Assembly (NCBI GenBank): GCA_001311565.1
Contig: BBBM01000009.1
Coordinates: forward strand, 1-64,000
Reading direction: 5' to 3'
Length of the DNA stretch: 64,000 bases
Source: Desulfothermus okinawensis JCM 13304
GTDB taxonomy: Bacteria; Desulfobacterota; Desulfovibrionia; Desulfovibrionales; Desulfothermaceae
The notes under the pieces are model-generated. The model was not told the origin of the DNA, made no database searches, and worked only from the letters and a program-made list of their open reading frames with translations. The translations under genes were made by a program, and so were the position numbers. Within the stretch, counting starts at the first letter, position 1. The number at the start of each line of letters is the position of its first letter. Of this stretch, positions 18,576 to 31,498 are shown piece by piece.

Positions 18576-19968
18576 ATGAAAAGAGAATCCTGTGGGCTTA
18601 TTGGAATTTATAATCACAAGGAAGCAGCAAGACTCGCATATTTTGGCCTATATGCCTGCAGCACAGGGGACAGGAAGGTGCTGGAATCGTCACCTGGGAT
18701 GGAAAAAAAATTAAGGGAAGAGCGGGGGATGGGGCTTGTTGCCGAGGTATTTAATGAAAAACACCTATCTCATGAATTAAAGGGGAATATTGCAATTGGA
18801 CATGTGCGCTATTCCACTACTGGTGCCTCGCTGCTTAGAAATGTGCAGCCCTTTATTACTTATTTTAAAGGCATTCACATGGCCATTGGACACAATGGAA
18901 ATCTGGTAAATACAGTGGAGCTCAGACGGGAGCTTGAAAATAAAGGTGCATTATTTCAAACTACCATGGACAGCGAGATATTTGTCCATTTAATTGCCCA
19001 TGAAACATGCTCAAAAGAGATAGAAGAGGCTATTATCTCTGCATGCGACAAGGTAAAAGGCGCATATTCCCTTGTTATGCTTGTAAACAATAAGTTAATT
19101 GGACTAAGAGACCCACACGGTTTTAGACCCCTGGTCCTTGGTCGCATGGGAACCTCCTATGTCATTTCTTCAGAGACCTGTGCGTTAGATCTCATGGAGG
19201 CTGAATATTTAAGGGAAATTGAACCAGGGGAGATGGTGGTTATTGATAATGGGACCCTGAAAAGTTTTTTTCCTAAAAAAAGATCTCCCTAAAAGGCGCT
19301 CTTGTATATTTGAACTCATATATTTTGCAAGGCCAGATTCCACAGTTTTTGGGAAAAATGTCTATGAATCCAGGAAAAAGATGGGAATGGCCCTGGCTTC
19401 TGAGGCACCGGTTGATGCGGATTTTTGTATGCCATTTCCTGACTCTGGAGTGTATGCAGCTGTTGGATATGCACACAGGTCCTCTATCCCCTATGAAAAT
19501 GCAATGATAAGAAATCACTACGTTGGAAGGACATTTATTCAGCCTTCTCAGGATATGCGTGATTTTGGGGTAAGGATGAAACTAAATCCAGTGAGGGACA
19601 TGATAAAGGATAAGAGGATAGTTATTGTGGAAGATTCGATTGTCAGGGGTACTACAATAAGGACAAGGATAAAAAAATTAAGGGAACTTGGGGCAAGGGA
19701 ACTGCACATGCGTGTTAGTTGTCCCCCAATTAAATTTCCATGCTATTATGGAATTGACTTTTCTTCAAAAGGAGAACTCATTGCTGCAAATCACAGTGTA
19801 GAGGATATTGAGCGTTTTATTGGCCTGGATTCCTTACATTATTTATCCTTAGAGGGCCTTCTTAGAGCTGTTGATGGAGAGGATGATTTTTGCCTGGCCT
19901 GTTTTACCGGTGATTATCCAATTGATCCATGTAGTGAATATGGGAAATTATTTTTTGATAGGCTGTAA
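18576..19968 (+). CDS. purF: Amidophosphoribosyltransferase
   Basis: Restored to about 463 residues. After a short propeptide the catalytic cysteine is Cys6 (MKRESCGLIGIY), followed by GHVRYSTTG and GHNGNLVN of the glutaminase domain. The phosphoribosyltransferase half has the PRPP motif VIVEDSIVRGTT. Cysteines in SCPPIKFPC and DFCLACFTGDYP match the 4Fe-4S-binding type known from Bacillus subtilis PurF, which is oxygen sensitive. The only break is at 19265-19281, where one of two adjacent 7-base runs is too long. It catalyses the first step of purine synthesis. A repeat array starts right after its stop. Confidence 0.95.
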
Positions 19969-19969
19969 A

Positions 19970-20203
19970 TTAGTGAATAGTGATTAGTGAAAGGTGGAAG
20001 GGTGTGTGTATGTGTATGTGTAAGTGTATGTGTATGTGAAAGTTACAGACCACAGACACAGATTATAGCAGTTGTTAGTTTTTAGTTGTTAGTGGTTAGT
20101 CTTTAGTGATTAGTAGAAGGTAGAAGGATGAAGAGTACTAAAACATTAAACGTTAAACTTTGAACCTTGAACTTCGAACATTGAACATTGAACCTTGAAC
20201 ATT
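19970..20203. repeat. Composite drifting heptamer array between purF and kdsD
   Basis: Several word families follow one another, each in 7-bp steps: TTAGTGA/ATAGTGA (from 19970), a TGTATG-rich part (20002-20038) with the complementary CAGACACAGA after it, TTAGTTG/TTAGTGG/TTAGTCT (20075-20116), AAGGTAG/AAGGATG, and finally TTAAACG, TTGAACC, TTGAACA (20145-20203). It begins two bases after the purF stop. The same word families recur at 23011-23130 and 38031-38176. Confidence 0.9.
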
Positions 20204-20225
20204 ATATCTGGAGGAGATTTGTAAC

Positions 20226-21236
20226 ATGAGAGGTAGGTCCCCAGATGAGTGGGTGGAATTTGCCAGGCAAGTCTTAGATATTGAAGTTGAAGGAATTTTA
20301 GAGGTCAAAAAAAAATTTAGACAGGGAATTTTACAGTGTACTCAAATTACTTGCCACATGTAAGGGGCGAATTGTTGTAACAGGAATAGGTAAATCAGGT
20401 CTGGTTGGGCGAAAGATCGCAGCAACCTTGAGCAGCACTGGTACCCCGGCATTTTTTTCTCCACCCTGTGGAAGGAGCGCATGGGGACCTTGGTATGATC
20501 CAAAAAGAGGATGTTGTTTTGGCCATATCAAATAGTGGGGAGACAGATGAGTTAAATGTTATAATACCTGTTTTAAAAAGCCTTGGCCTAAAAATCGTTG
20601 CTATGACCTCAAAAAGGGATTCTACACTGGCAAAAATGAGCGATTTTGTGCTATCTATATACGTTCCCAGGGAAGCGTGTGCCTTAAATTTGGCCCCAAC
20701 TGCATCAACCACTGCAACACTTGCCTTGGGAGATGCAATTGCTGTTTCCCTGACCAGGTGGAAAGAATTTAAAAAAAGAAGATTTTAAGAGGTTTCACCC
20801 TGGAGGGGATTTGGGCAGAAGACTTTCAATGGATATAGATAAGATAATGCAAAGGGACAATCTCCCCATTGTTCATATAAATGCAAAACTAAAAGATGCC
20901 ATAGGAGAAATAGATAGTGGTGGTCTTGGCTGTGTGATAGTTGTTGATGATAAAAACAGATTAAAAGGGATTTTAACAGATGGGGATGTAAGGCGGATGG
21001 TGGTAAGAGATAGGCTGGATTTAGATGGTAGTGTCTACCACTTTATGACTAAAAATCCCAGGTTTGGAAGGGAAGGGGAAACTGGTGCCAGGATGCTGGA
21101 TATTATGGAACAGGCAGAAATTACTGTACTTCCAGTGGTAGATGAAAAAATGGTTGTAAAAGGTGTTGTTCATCTTCATGATTTACTTGGAAAAGGCAGA
21201 TTAAAATTTAATGGAGTTAATTGGTTGAGATCATAA
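20226..21236 (+). CDS. kdsD: Arabinose-5-phosphate isomerase (SIS domain plus two CBS domains)
   Basis: Restored to about 335 residues. The SIS domain shows VTGIGKSGLVGRKIAATLSS, HPVEGAHGDLG and ISNSGETDE; PTASTTATLALGDAIAV and FHPGGDLGRRL are diagnostic of KdsD/GutQ. Two CBS domains follow (ILTDGDVRRM, KGVVHLHDLL). It converts ribulose-5-phosphate to arabinose-5-phosphate, the first step to Kdo and lipopolysaccharide, so it supports a diderm envelope. Breaks: 9 A near 20308, 7 T near 20452 and 7 A near 20771. GGAGGAG precedes the ATG. Confidence 0.94.
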
Positions 21237-21311
21237 ATTTACGGTTTTACCTTTATAACTGCATTTTTTAACCTTTATACCAGGGGATCAGGAGATGGGA
21301 GATCCAGAGAG

Positions 21312-22987
21312 ATGAAGAAAATACCTTATGGTTTAAGTGAGTTTAAAGAGATAAAATTGGATAATTTTTATTATGTTGATAAGACAAAATATATTCCAAT
21401 AATTGAACTCCTTCCACGATATATATTTTTTTATTCGTCCCAGACGTTTTGGTAAGTCGCTATTTCTTTCAATGCTTCATTATTATTATGATGAGAAATA
21501 TAAAGAAGAATTTAGAGAGATATTCAAAGACACATGGATAGTTGAGAATAAGACGAAAGAAGCAAACAGTTACAAAATACTAAGATTTAATTTTAGTTCT
21601 ATTGATAGTAGCAGGTATAAAGATAGTTTCTATTATTATGTGCGTTCCAGGATAGAAGAGTTTGTTGAAAGATATGAATTAGATGTAAAATTGACTGTAG
21701 ATAATCCAATAGACTTGCTGGATCAATTATTTTTAAAGTTAAAGAAATATCAAATGAGAATTTATTGTTTAATAGATGAATATGACAACTTTGCTAATGA
21801 GCTTTTAAGTAAAGATAAAGAAGGATATACAAAATTGGTATCTGAACAGGAATCATTATTTAAGCAATTTTTTTAAGGTGTTAAAAGCAGCAACTGATAT
21901 GGAAGGCAGTCCACTGAAAAAGATGTTTATAACCGGTGTTACTCCAATGACCATGTTTGATGTAACCAGTGGATTTAACATTGGAATGTTTGAGAGCAAT
22001 AATCCTCGTCTAAATGGCATGCTGTATAACAAAGGAAGAACTGCAGGAATTATGTAAATATTATAGTTTGAATATTGACTTTGATTCCATAAATACGTGG
22101 TATAATAATTACAGATTTTCACCAAAATCATACGAAAGAGTTTATAATCCAGATATGGTGATGTATTATGTAAGTAAATTATTACAAACAGGTGAGCCAC
22201 CTGAAGAGATGACAGATATTAATATAAGGATAGATTATGGGAAATTAAGGTGGCTGGTATATACAGATAAAAAAATTAAATGGTAATTTTAATTTACTGG
22301 AAAATATAGTTACAGGAAATTTGGTCAAAGTATCAAAAATAAAAGATGCATTTTCTGCTTTTGAATTATCTGATGAGGAAAATTTTACATCTCTTTTATA
22401 TTATCTTGGTCTGATTACTATAAAAGATTTCAGTTTAAAGCTGGGGGTGGGGCTGGTTAATGAAACTGTTCGTTATTTAATAAGTGAATATATGGCTAAA
22501 TTGTTGAAAGTGAATGATCTCTTTAAAATAAATATGATGACATTTGAGGATAAACTAGAAAAATTTGCCTTGGAAGGTAAATTAGATGTATTTAAATATC
22601 TGGGTGAAGTATTAAATAAATCAACAGGAATAAGGGATTATATACATAATGAAACAGCAATAAAGATGTTATATTTAGTTTATATTAATTTAAGCGGATA
22701 TTTAGGAGTCAGGAGTGAACAAGAATTAAATAAAGGATATGCAGATATTTTAATATATCCCAGAAATGAATATGTGAAGTATTTTGGATTAATAGAGATC
22801 AAGTATATAAAAAGAGGGGAAATAAATGAAGAAAAGATAGAGAGAAAATTAGAGGAGGCAAGAAAACAACTTGATGCATATAAAGAAGATGAATTGGTGC
22901 AATACTGGTTACAAAAAAAATAAAGAGCTAAAGAAGATCATTTTACTGTTTCATGGCTGGGAGCTTGTTCATTGTGTAGAAGCATAA
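21312..22987 (+). CDS. AAA-ATPase-like protein with C-terminal PD-(D/E)XK nuclease domain (DUF1703 type)
   Basis: Restored to about 556 residues. The N-terminus has the family pattern IPYGLSEFKEI and YYVDKTKYIPIIELL, then the degenerate P-loop FFIRPRRFGKSLFLSM and the Walker B-like IYCLIDEYDNF; FITGVTPMTMFDV is sensor-like. The C-terminal nuclease-like domain reads KGYADILIYPRNEY and GLIEIKYIKRGE. This family is often multicopy in anaerobes and thermophiles and its function is unknown. Breaks: 7 T near 21427, 7 T near 21869, a non-run shift near 22030, 7 A near 22269 and 8 A near 22913. Repeat arrays lie after it and before kdsD upstream. Confidence 0.85.
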
Positions 22988-23010
22988 AAAGTTTAACTGC
23001 TTATTTTTTT

Positions 23011-23132
23011 AGATTAGTGAATAGTGATTAGTGATTGGTGAAAGGTAGAAGGATGAAGGTAGAAGGGTGAAGACTACCCTCAGACACAGATCACATACAC
23101 GACACACCAATAACTAACTCTTTAATATTAAA
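23011..23132. repeat. Composite drifting heptamer array between the ATPase and PBP1A genes
   Basis: Units in 7-bp steps from 23011: AGATTAG, TGAATAG, TGATTAG, TGATTGG, TGAAAGG, TAGAAGG, ATGAAGG, then CAGACAC, AGATCAC and ATACACG, ending with TTAAACG. These are the same word families, in the same order, as at 19970-20203, but shorter. Confidence 0.85.
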
Positions 23133-23144
23133 CGTAAGAAGAAC

Positions 23145-25443
23145 ATGAGATACATTAAAATCTTGTTTATATTTTTTCTGGTTATTGGAATATTAGGGGC
23201 AGGATTTTTAATAGGTGGTTATTTCTGGATTTCCAGGGGGCTTCCTGAAATAAAGAAGATTACAGACTACAGCCCATGCCTCACCACTACAGTTTATTCG
23301 AGAAATAATTCAGTGATTGGATATTTTTATAGACAGAATCGTTTTTTGTTTTCCCTAAAAGATGTACCAGACTATGTAAAAGATGCGTTTTTGGCAGCCG
23401 AGGACAGTGAATTTTATCACCACAAGGGAATTGATTTTATGGGAATACTCAGGGCGGCTATTAAAAATATTGAAGCTGGTACAATTGTGCAAGGGGGATC
23501 TACAATTACCCAGCAGGTGGTAAAATCAATACTCCTTAGTCCTGAGAGGAGTTATAAAAGAAAGATAAGGGAGGCAATCCTTGCGTATAGACTGGAAAAA
23601 TATTTGACCAAAGATGAAATTTTAACCATCTACCTCACCCAGATATATCTTGGCGCAGGTGCATATGGGGTTGAGGCCGCTGCCAGGACATATTTTGGAA
23701 AGCATGCAAAAGACTTAACTTTAGCTGAAGCCGCTATTCTAGCTGGTCTTCCAAAGGCACCTTCTCTGTATAATCCTTACAGACATCCAGACAGGGCAAA
23801 GATAAGACAAAAATATGTGCTCACCCGGATGTTGAAATTGGGGTGGATTACAAAGAAGCAGTATGAAGAGGCAATCTCATCTCCCCTGGAGCTTAAAAAG
23901 ATGGAAGATCCATCCTGGAAAATTGGTCCATATTTTTTGGAAGAGGTGAGGAGGTTTTTAATCCAGAGATATGGAGAGGATAGGACTTATTGTGGAGGAC
24001 TTCAGGTTTATACTACAATGGATATCAAACATCAGAAGGCTGCTGAAAAGGCTCTAAGGGCAGGACTTATTGCCTCAACAAAAAGGCGTGGTTTTAGAGG
24101 ACCAATTGAGCATCTCATTAAAAAGCAAGAGATTGATAAATTTTTGTCTCACAATTCAAACGAACTACTTCAGGAACTTAAATTAGGTAAGTGGATAAAG
24201 GTCCTTGTAGAAAATGTGAAAAAAAACAGGTGCTCAGGTAATATTTGGGAACAATACAGGTTTCATACCCGTTAAATCCATGTCCTGGTGCAGGGAAATA
24301 AATCCTGAGAAGGCTCCGGAAGAGGTCCCAAAGATAAGGGATGCAACGAGGGTATTAAGAGTGGGGGATGTTGTATATGCGTCTTTGGATAAGATAGATA
24401 AAAACGGTAATATAACTTTAAATTTAGAGCAAGAACCTTTAGTTGAGGGAGCAGTTGTCTCTTTAGATCCAAAATCAGGAGAGGTACTTGCACTTGTTGG
24501 AGGTTATGATTTTTCCAGGAGCCAATTTGATAGGCGACTCAAGCAAAGAGGCAGACAGGCTCTGCTTTTAAGCCAATTGTGTATTCAGCAGCTTTAGATC
24601 ATGGATTTACAGCAGCCTCAGTAATATTGGATGCACCAATTGTGTATAGGGACCTCAGCACAAATTCCACCTGGCGTCCTGAAAACTATGAGAGGACAAT
24701 ATATGGACCAACACTTTTTAGAACAGCCCTGGTCTATTCCAGAAATTTGGTGACCATTAGAATAGCCATGAAAATAGGTATTGACACAATAATCAAAAGG
24801 GCAAGGACAATGGGACTTGAGGCAGATTTTCCAAGAAATCTCTCTGTTTCCCTTGGAAGTGCCTCGGTTTCTCTTATAAATCTCTGTAAGGCATATACTG
24901 GTTTTGCAAGACTTGGGACCATAATTGACCCTGTAATTATAAGGAAAATAGAAGATTCTTTTGGAAGGGAAATTGAGATCATAACTTCTATTGTAAAGAA
25001 AGCCATATCTCCTCAAAATGCGTATATAATGGATTACTTAATGCAACAGGTGGTAAAATATGGAACAGGCTGGAGGGCAAAGGTCTTAAAAAGACCTGTA
25101 GCTGGAAAAACAGGAACAACCGATGAACAAAAGGATGCATGGTTTATGGGGTTTACACCATATCTATTGACAGGTGTGTATGTTGGTTTTGATGTGCCTG
25201 CGCCAATGGGAAAATATGAGACAGGCTCACGGGCTGCCTGTCCCATTTTTGTAAAATACAGACAGCAGGTTGAAGAAGATTATCCAGTGGAGGATTTTAA
25301 AAGACCTCCAGGGATTATTATGGTCAGGGTGGATGCAAAAAAATGGAAAACTGGCTGGTCCCAACACAAAAGAGAGCTATATACTTCCATTTATTGCAGG
25401 AACTGAACCAGGGAAATATCCAGGGGTGAAGAGAGCGGTATAA
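23145..25443 (+). CDS. mrcA: Penicillin-binding protein 1A (bifunctional transglycosylase/transpeptidase)
   Basis: Restored to about 765 residues. One N-terminal membrane segment, then the glycosyltransferase family 51 motifs AAEDSEFYHHKGID, GGSTITQQVVKS and KREAILAYRLEK-like. The transpeptidase has SXXK in TGSAFKP near residue 480, SRN in VYSRNLVT and KTGTT. It polymerises and cross-links peptidoglycan at the inner membrane. Breaks: 8 A near 24219, a missing G near 24536 and 7 A near 25338. An OB-like insert (VGDVVYASLDKIDKNGNITL) between the domains is as in Gram-negative PBP1A. Confidence 0.94.
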
Positions 25444-25487
25444 GTGGTAGTGGGGATACCAAGGAGGATGTCCTAAAGCATATTTTT

Positions 25488-26271
25488 TTAAAGGGTGTGG
25501 TCTGGAAATAAATTGTAGAGGATATCTTGTAGAAGCTTTGCTTCCCTCTCAAACTTATCTCTATTTACATCAAGAACCGGGGTCTTTGACATAAGGACAA
25601 ACTCAAGTCCCATTTTATTTATTTTGTCAGAGGTGGAAATAGCAGAAGAGAGATATTGTCTTATATGTGTGAGGCGTTTTATTAGGAATTTTTTTTATAT
25701 CAAGGATAGTTACATCTCTGTTGAAAAAAATTTAGAATTAGGTCAATTAATTCTTTTAAATCTTCTCTTGATTTAAATTTCAGGAAAAACATCTCAAAAA
25801 AAGGAAATAACATTGTCATTCCATGAGATATTGGTGTTTTTCATTTTATAAATGATTTCTGTAGAGGGTTGTCTTAGTTCAAAGAGAGTCTTTAGTATTT
25901 TATCAGGGATCTCAACATGCCATTTGATGCCCAAGAATAAATCAATGAAAAATTTTTCAGGTGGATATATGGTTATAATTTCTCTACATATATTTAATTG
26001 TAATTGTTTTATATTGTGTTTTAAATATCTGGAATATTCTTTTATGGTCTTCCGGGACACATAGGGTGGTGCAATGGTGTAGAAATTTTCTTTAAATTTA
26101 TTATCAGGATATACAATAAGCTTTAGTAGATGAGGCTCATTTTGTAATAATTTTTGTAGATCCTTTGTATGGGATATTCCATAATTGGACTCAAAAAAAA
26201 TCTATTGCTTCTTTTGTTATAAGAAATTGTTTAGAAAAATAATTTAGTAAGAAACTTTTTAATTTGTCCAT
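25488..26271 (-). CDS. Unrecognised protein convergent to PBP1A
   Basis: Restored to about 259 residues from four run errors (8 A at 26192-26199, 7 A near 25796, 7 A near 25724 and 8 T near 25690). It is a lysine- and isoleucine-rich, largely helical protein with no signal peptide; recognisable local patterns such as FFIDLFLGIKWHVEIPDKIL do not lead me to a family. Its start lies only 10 bp from the start of the divergent glycosyltransferase gene. No function is proposed. Confidence 0.5.
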
Positions 26272-26281
26272 TTTTTTATCC

Positions 26282-27106
26282 ATGAAGGTATCAATAATTA
26301 TACCTACCTATAATAGGGCCCATCTTGTAAAAAGGGCAATTTATTCTGTTTTAAATCAGACGTTCAAAAATTTTGAATTAATTGTTGTAGATGATGGGTC
26401 TCAAGATAACACAAAAGAGGTACTTGAATCAATTGATGATTTAAGGGTAAAGATAATTTTTCAGGAAAATAGGGGTGTATCAGCTGCGAGAAATAAGGGA
26501 ATATATGAAAGTAGCGGGGATATAATTGCACTTTTAGATTCTGATGATGAATGGCTTGAAGATAAATTAAAAGTACATCTAAGATTCCATATTGAAGGGG
26601 GATTTGAGATATCCCAGACAGAAGAGATATGGATAAGGGGGGGGAAAGGGTAAATCCGGGAAACAAGCACAAGAAAAAGGCTGGTTGGATATTTGAGCCA
26701 TCACTGGAACTATGTTTAATAAGCCCATCTTGTGTTATGTTTTCTAAAAGATTTTTTTGAAGAAATTGGCCCATTTGATGAAAGCTTACTTGCATGTGAA
26801 GATTATGACATGTGGCTTAGGGCTACATTAAAATATCCTGTTGGTTTATGCCCATATCCTCTGGTTATAAGGTATGGGGGAAGATGTGATCAACTCTCAT
26901 CAAAAATAATAGGCCTTGATTTATATAGGATATATTCCCTGATAAAAATTTTAAAAAGGGAAAATTTAGATGGCGATCAACTTAATTCTGCAAAGAAGAT
27001 GTTGAAAATAAAGTCAAAAACATATGTAATGGGATGTTTGAAAAGGGGAAAGATTGAAGAAGCTGAGAGGGTTATGAAATTGACAAATTTAAAAATTGGT
27101 TCTTGA
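26282..27106 (+). CDS. Family 2 glycosyltransferase
   Basis: Restored to about 273 residues. The GT-A fold signature is clear: VSIIIPTYNRAHLVKRAI at the N-terminus, VVDDGSQDNTKEV, and the metal-binding DSDDEW near residue 93; FEEIGPFDESLLACEDYDMW is the acceptor-side ED motif. The C-terminal 80 residues are helical. It probably transfers a sugar in cell-surface glycan synthesis; substrate unknown. Breaks: an 8-G run at 26637-26644 (six or nine fits) and a 7-T run near 26752. A TTG at 26264 is an alternative start. Confidence 0.85.
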
Positions 27107-27211
27107 ATTATATTGTGATTAATGTCATTGATGGACTAGGGGAATTGACGATATTAATTGACAGGAAATTGTTTTCTGGAAATGATTAAAACAAAAAAAG
27201 AGGAGGGTCTC

Positions 27212-30200
27212 ATGAAAAAGTTAAGGAGACTAAAGACAGTGGGGTGGGTGTTATTTTTGTTTTTAGGTGTTTTAATCTATGGATGTGGTGGTGACTCAGG
27301 TACCTCTACAGAAGGATCATCGTCTGGAGGTGGTGGCGTCCAATATGGGAGTGCTTCTTTGGTTGGTACAGTTGGAAGCGGGGGGAGCAAACGTGCTGTA
27401 AGAGCTGATAGTAATTTAACTCAGGGTGTTGTTTCACTTGTTGTTGACCTTGATGGGGATGGAACATTTGGTTCATCTGGGGATAAGACTTACCACGGAG
27501 TAATTCAGAGTAGTGGTGAGTTTTCATTATTGAATGTCCAGGTTAAAAAAAGAGAGTTCTACCCAGGCAAAACTAACTATTGAGAAGAATGGTTGTGCAC
27601 CTTATGAAAAGATTGTTGAGTTAAGTGCTGGTGATTCTGTAAAGTTGTCAGCAGATGTTAGTCCAGTAGAAAAGACTACTGTAACGATAAAACATAAGAG
27701 AGATGGGGGATATATTATTTTTGGAATTAAGGATTCTCCTGATGGTACAAAAAAAAGATATTTGCAAAAAGGGCCACAAGGGCTGATGATGCTGTGAATG
27801 CTACTGGAACAAAAGCCCAAGTAGCTATTCCTGTAGATAGTATCCCTGATAATGTTGAAGAACTTACTGCCTCCATGAGATTGTTTGATAGTGGTAATTC
27901 AAAGGACATAAAACAATTTCCTGGAGAATTTAAAGGCACTGGTTATCCTGCTACAAAATCAGATGATAAGGTTGTCCAGTTAAAATCCATAGCCTTTCTA
28001 TATGCAGATTTTACCGATCAAGATGGGAAAAAGGTTGATTTTGAAGAGAAAAAAAATAGGCAGGATGGAACGTGTTCAAATTTAGAAGTAGTCTTAAATG
28101 TCCCAGATGGTCAGATCTCTCAGCTTACAGATGATGTCCCTGGAAAGGGTCAATATGATGTGCCTATCTGGAGATACAATCCAGATACAGGCATGTGGGA
28201 GTTTATTACTGAAGGGGAACTTTACTACAGTAATGGAACAGCAGTGGAAGATAGTGCTACGAGCTTAACAGGATCTGGTTTTTATGTAAAAGGCTGTTTG
28301 CCTCCAGGCTGGACATACTGTAACCTGGATTATGGAGTATGGTTTGGTCAGGAACCGAAGGAAATTACAGTTTGTATAAAAGCGATGGATCAAAATAATA
28401 ATCCTATTCCTAGAGTGTGGATGTATGCTGAAGGGAAGTCAGATAATGCAGGTAACACCTATGTGGATAGCTCTACTGATAATAGTGGTCTGGCAAAAAT
28501 TCAGGTCTCTATCCCTGGGGATTCCTCTGACATACTTAAGGCTATTAAAAATAATTATGAATTTTCATGGGAATATTATGCCTATGGATGGATAGCAAAT
28601 GAAATTGATTTATCTAATTTGACGGATTCTGAACTTTCTGGATGCGACTATTATATGGATTTACAGATACAAAATCCATTTGATTCTCAGATTAAGGTCA
28701 CTGTTAAAGATCAGAATGGTAATCCAATAAAAGATGAGTGGGTGACTGTAGATGATGGATCAAATTATTATGACGCAAAAATGACAGATGGAAATGGAGA
28801 GGTCCTATTTGATGTGAAGTCAAATACGCTTTACTATATTTACGCTCTTGGGCAGGAAAAGAGGGCTAAAGTAGATAAAGAAGTAGATTTAGAAGAAACA
28901 TCTGATAATGGTCAATTAGTCAGTGTTGATATTAGTAAGCCAGAAGATATTGCTCCTGAGGTATATATTCAAATTAATCCTGCCTGGGGTGTTAAACCAG
29001 GAAGTATGGTGACTGCTTATATTTATGCCAGTGATGTAGATAGTGAGAATCTGTCTTTAACAGACGCCCAATTTAATTCAGAGAGTGTAGTAGAAAGCTG
29101 TTCTGAGATATATTCTTATTATGGCTATGCTGCATGGCAATGTAGTCTGGATACCACTGGACTGTCTGGAAGTACAACTTTTAATGCTACAGTATCAGAT
29201 GGTAAAAAAATCAACTTCTCAATTAGCTAGCATAGATGTTATTTCAAATAGATCTCCTCAAGTGTATGGTATTGATATTAAGCGGAACGGAAATTATGTC
29301 TGGGATTGGAATGCATTGAAGGTAAATACTTCATACACTTTTACTGCTTATGCGTGGGATCCAGATGGTGATACACTGAGTTATACCTGGAATGTATCAG
29401 GTGGTGATTGTACTACTCAACAAAATAGCGTTAATTGTACTTTTAATTCAGAAGGAAATTACACCATAAAGACAATAGTAAATGATGGAGAATTCAATGC
29501 TACTTATAGCATAGATGTACATGTTGGGAACCAGGCACCTATTATTTATGCCTTTGGGACATCAACAGTTGATCCTAAAGCAGGAGATCAAATAGATGTT
29601 TTTGCTTATGCCTATGATCCAGATTCTGGTGAAAATACTGCTTTAGGTGTTGATAATTTTACGTGGAAAGTTGACGGACTTACCGCTAATGCAACTGAGG
29701 CAGATTATGACAATAGCACTGGCTATTATACTGGTAAATTAAATCTGCCCTCTGATGTTCCACTTAAGGGATATTTTGATGTAACTTTAGTTGTAACTGA
29801 TGCTTACGGCAAGAAGACCAGTGATTCTTTCAAAGTATGGGTCAGCGCCCCTTCTGATTTGCCAGATGTAACAACTACAATGGCAGATTTTTTTAAATAA
29901 TCCAACAGATGAGAATTTTACAACCCTTCTCAATGTTATTAACTCTCTTCCTGAGACAAAAGAAACCCACCTATGGAGGGCAACTGCTACCCTGTTAAAG
30001 TTGTATCAGGATAATCAAAGTTTTTTTTGATACCCTGGGGCTAAATCTGGATTCAACCCTTGGCAATTTAAATCCTGAAGATATTTTTTTTAAATCTTTT
30101 GAGACTTGCTGATTATGATCAGGAACTAAAAGGGGTCCTTGATGATTTACTTAGTAAACTGGATACTGTATTAGATGACTTACAGGATGCAGAGGGTGTA

Positions 30201-31438
30201 AATACAAATATCAGTGTTACAGGTTTTGATACCATCTATTTTGACGATTTTGACGTAAAGAGTATGGAGGCAATAGTAAAAGCAGTAAAGGCCATTTGTC
30301 TCTATATAGAGTCACTTGATTTGACCGTATCTAATTGGACAGTGGATGGTGAGGATATTAGAGATCTAATAGAAAGTGGACAGGAATTATCTTCCTATCA
30401 ATTGGAATCCTTTATGACTAATAATCAAAACCTGTTTACCTACATAGACACATTAAAACTGCAGGAATCCATAGAAGCATTTAAAGCTGCAGTTGATAAG
30501 TATGATGAGATCTTAAATAACCTTTCAGATGATTATTTTGCCAATAGACGTAAGGTTCAACACGCCATCTTTATTGACAATAATTCCACAGCTCAGGTTT
30601 GGAAACAGATATTAGACTCTTTTAAAGTAGGTATTGATGATCAATATGCAGATATAAAGATGTACATAGAGGAATATGTGGGGAAAACTATGGTGCATGC
30701 GGATGATGACAATTATTATATACAGGAATTATACAATATTGGAGTGATGTATTTTAAACCAGCGGATTCTGATTTCACTTTATATCATGTAGCTTGTGGT
30801 GAAAAAAACACTAAGGGATGTAATAATGGCTTCGTTAGAGGGCTATGATTTATATGTTGTTGATTCCTCAAGAGGTGAAGAAATTATAGGAAAAAAATGT
30901 CCCAGAAATAGATTGGAGCAATCCAATAGATACAACTGATACATATGAAGTGCCAATAGCAGATATTACCGTTGATGGTGATGCCAGTGATTGGAATGCA
31001 ATACCTGTTTTCCGTACAGTGGGAAATACAGAGATTAAGATAGCAAGGAGTAGTGATAGCCAGTATTTTTATGTATATGCGAGACATACAAATCAATCCC
31101 AGGGAGAGTCATGGAAGTTTTATTTAGGGAGTTTGAAGATTAACATACATTATGGTTATGGGATATTATATACAGGTTATTCAGGTGAGGAATTTAAGAC
31201 TATTTATTATGAATTTGAGGATGGGTATAGTCCAGATTGGTCATTCTCTGAAGATTTTAGCCAGGTCACAGAGTCGAATGAAAATGTATCGGAAATAGAA
31301 GCTAAATTTACAGGATTAGATAGGTTACTTCAACCCGACTCAATAAATGGATTGGCTTATTATGAATATAAGGATTATAACGTAGTATACGATAAAGCTA
31401 TTGTTTTTAAACTCCTCCCTGAGATTTCAACTCAATAA
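27212..31438 (+). CDS. Very large multidomain surface lipoprotein
   Basis: One gene of about 1,405 codons broken at eight A/T runs (near 27546, 27748, 29204, 29887, 30021, 30086, 30804 and 30891). The start has a lipoprotein signal (FLGVLIYGCGGDSG) and AGGAGGG upstream. Next come a glycine-serine linker, carboxypeptidase-regulatory-like beta domains (VTVKDQNGNPIKDEWVTV), two PKD/cadherin-like modules (YAWDPDGDTLSYTW and YAYDPDSGENTAL), a helical segment of about 300 residues, and a C-terminal DOMON/CBM9-like domain (ITVDGDASDWNAIPVFRT). The layout suggests an outer-surface binding or adhesion protein. An intrinsic terminator follows at 31459. Confidence 0.78.
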
Positions 31439-31458
31439 ATAGCTGGAGGAATTATTCC

Positions 31459-31490
31459 AAAGGAGGGCATTATAAGCCTCCTTTTTTTTA
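31459..31490 (+). terminator. Rho-independent terminator after the large lipoprotein gene
   Basis: A perfect 8-bp stem AAAGGAGG/CCTCCTTT with a 10-nt loop, followed by a T run of eight. It lies 20 nt after the stop codon. Confidence 0.9.
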
Positions 31491-31498
31491 AATTTATT

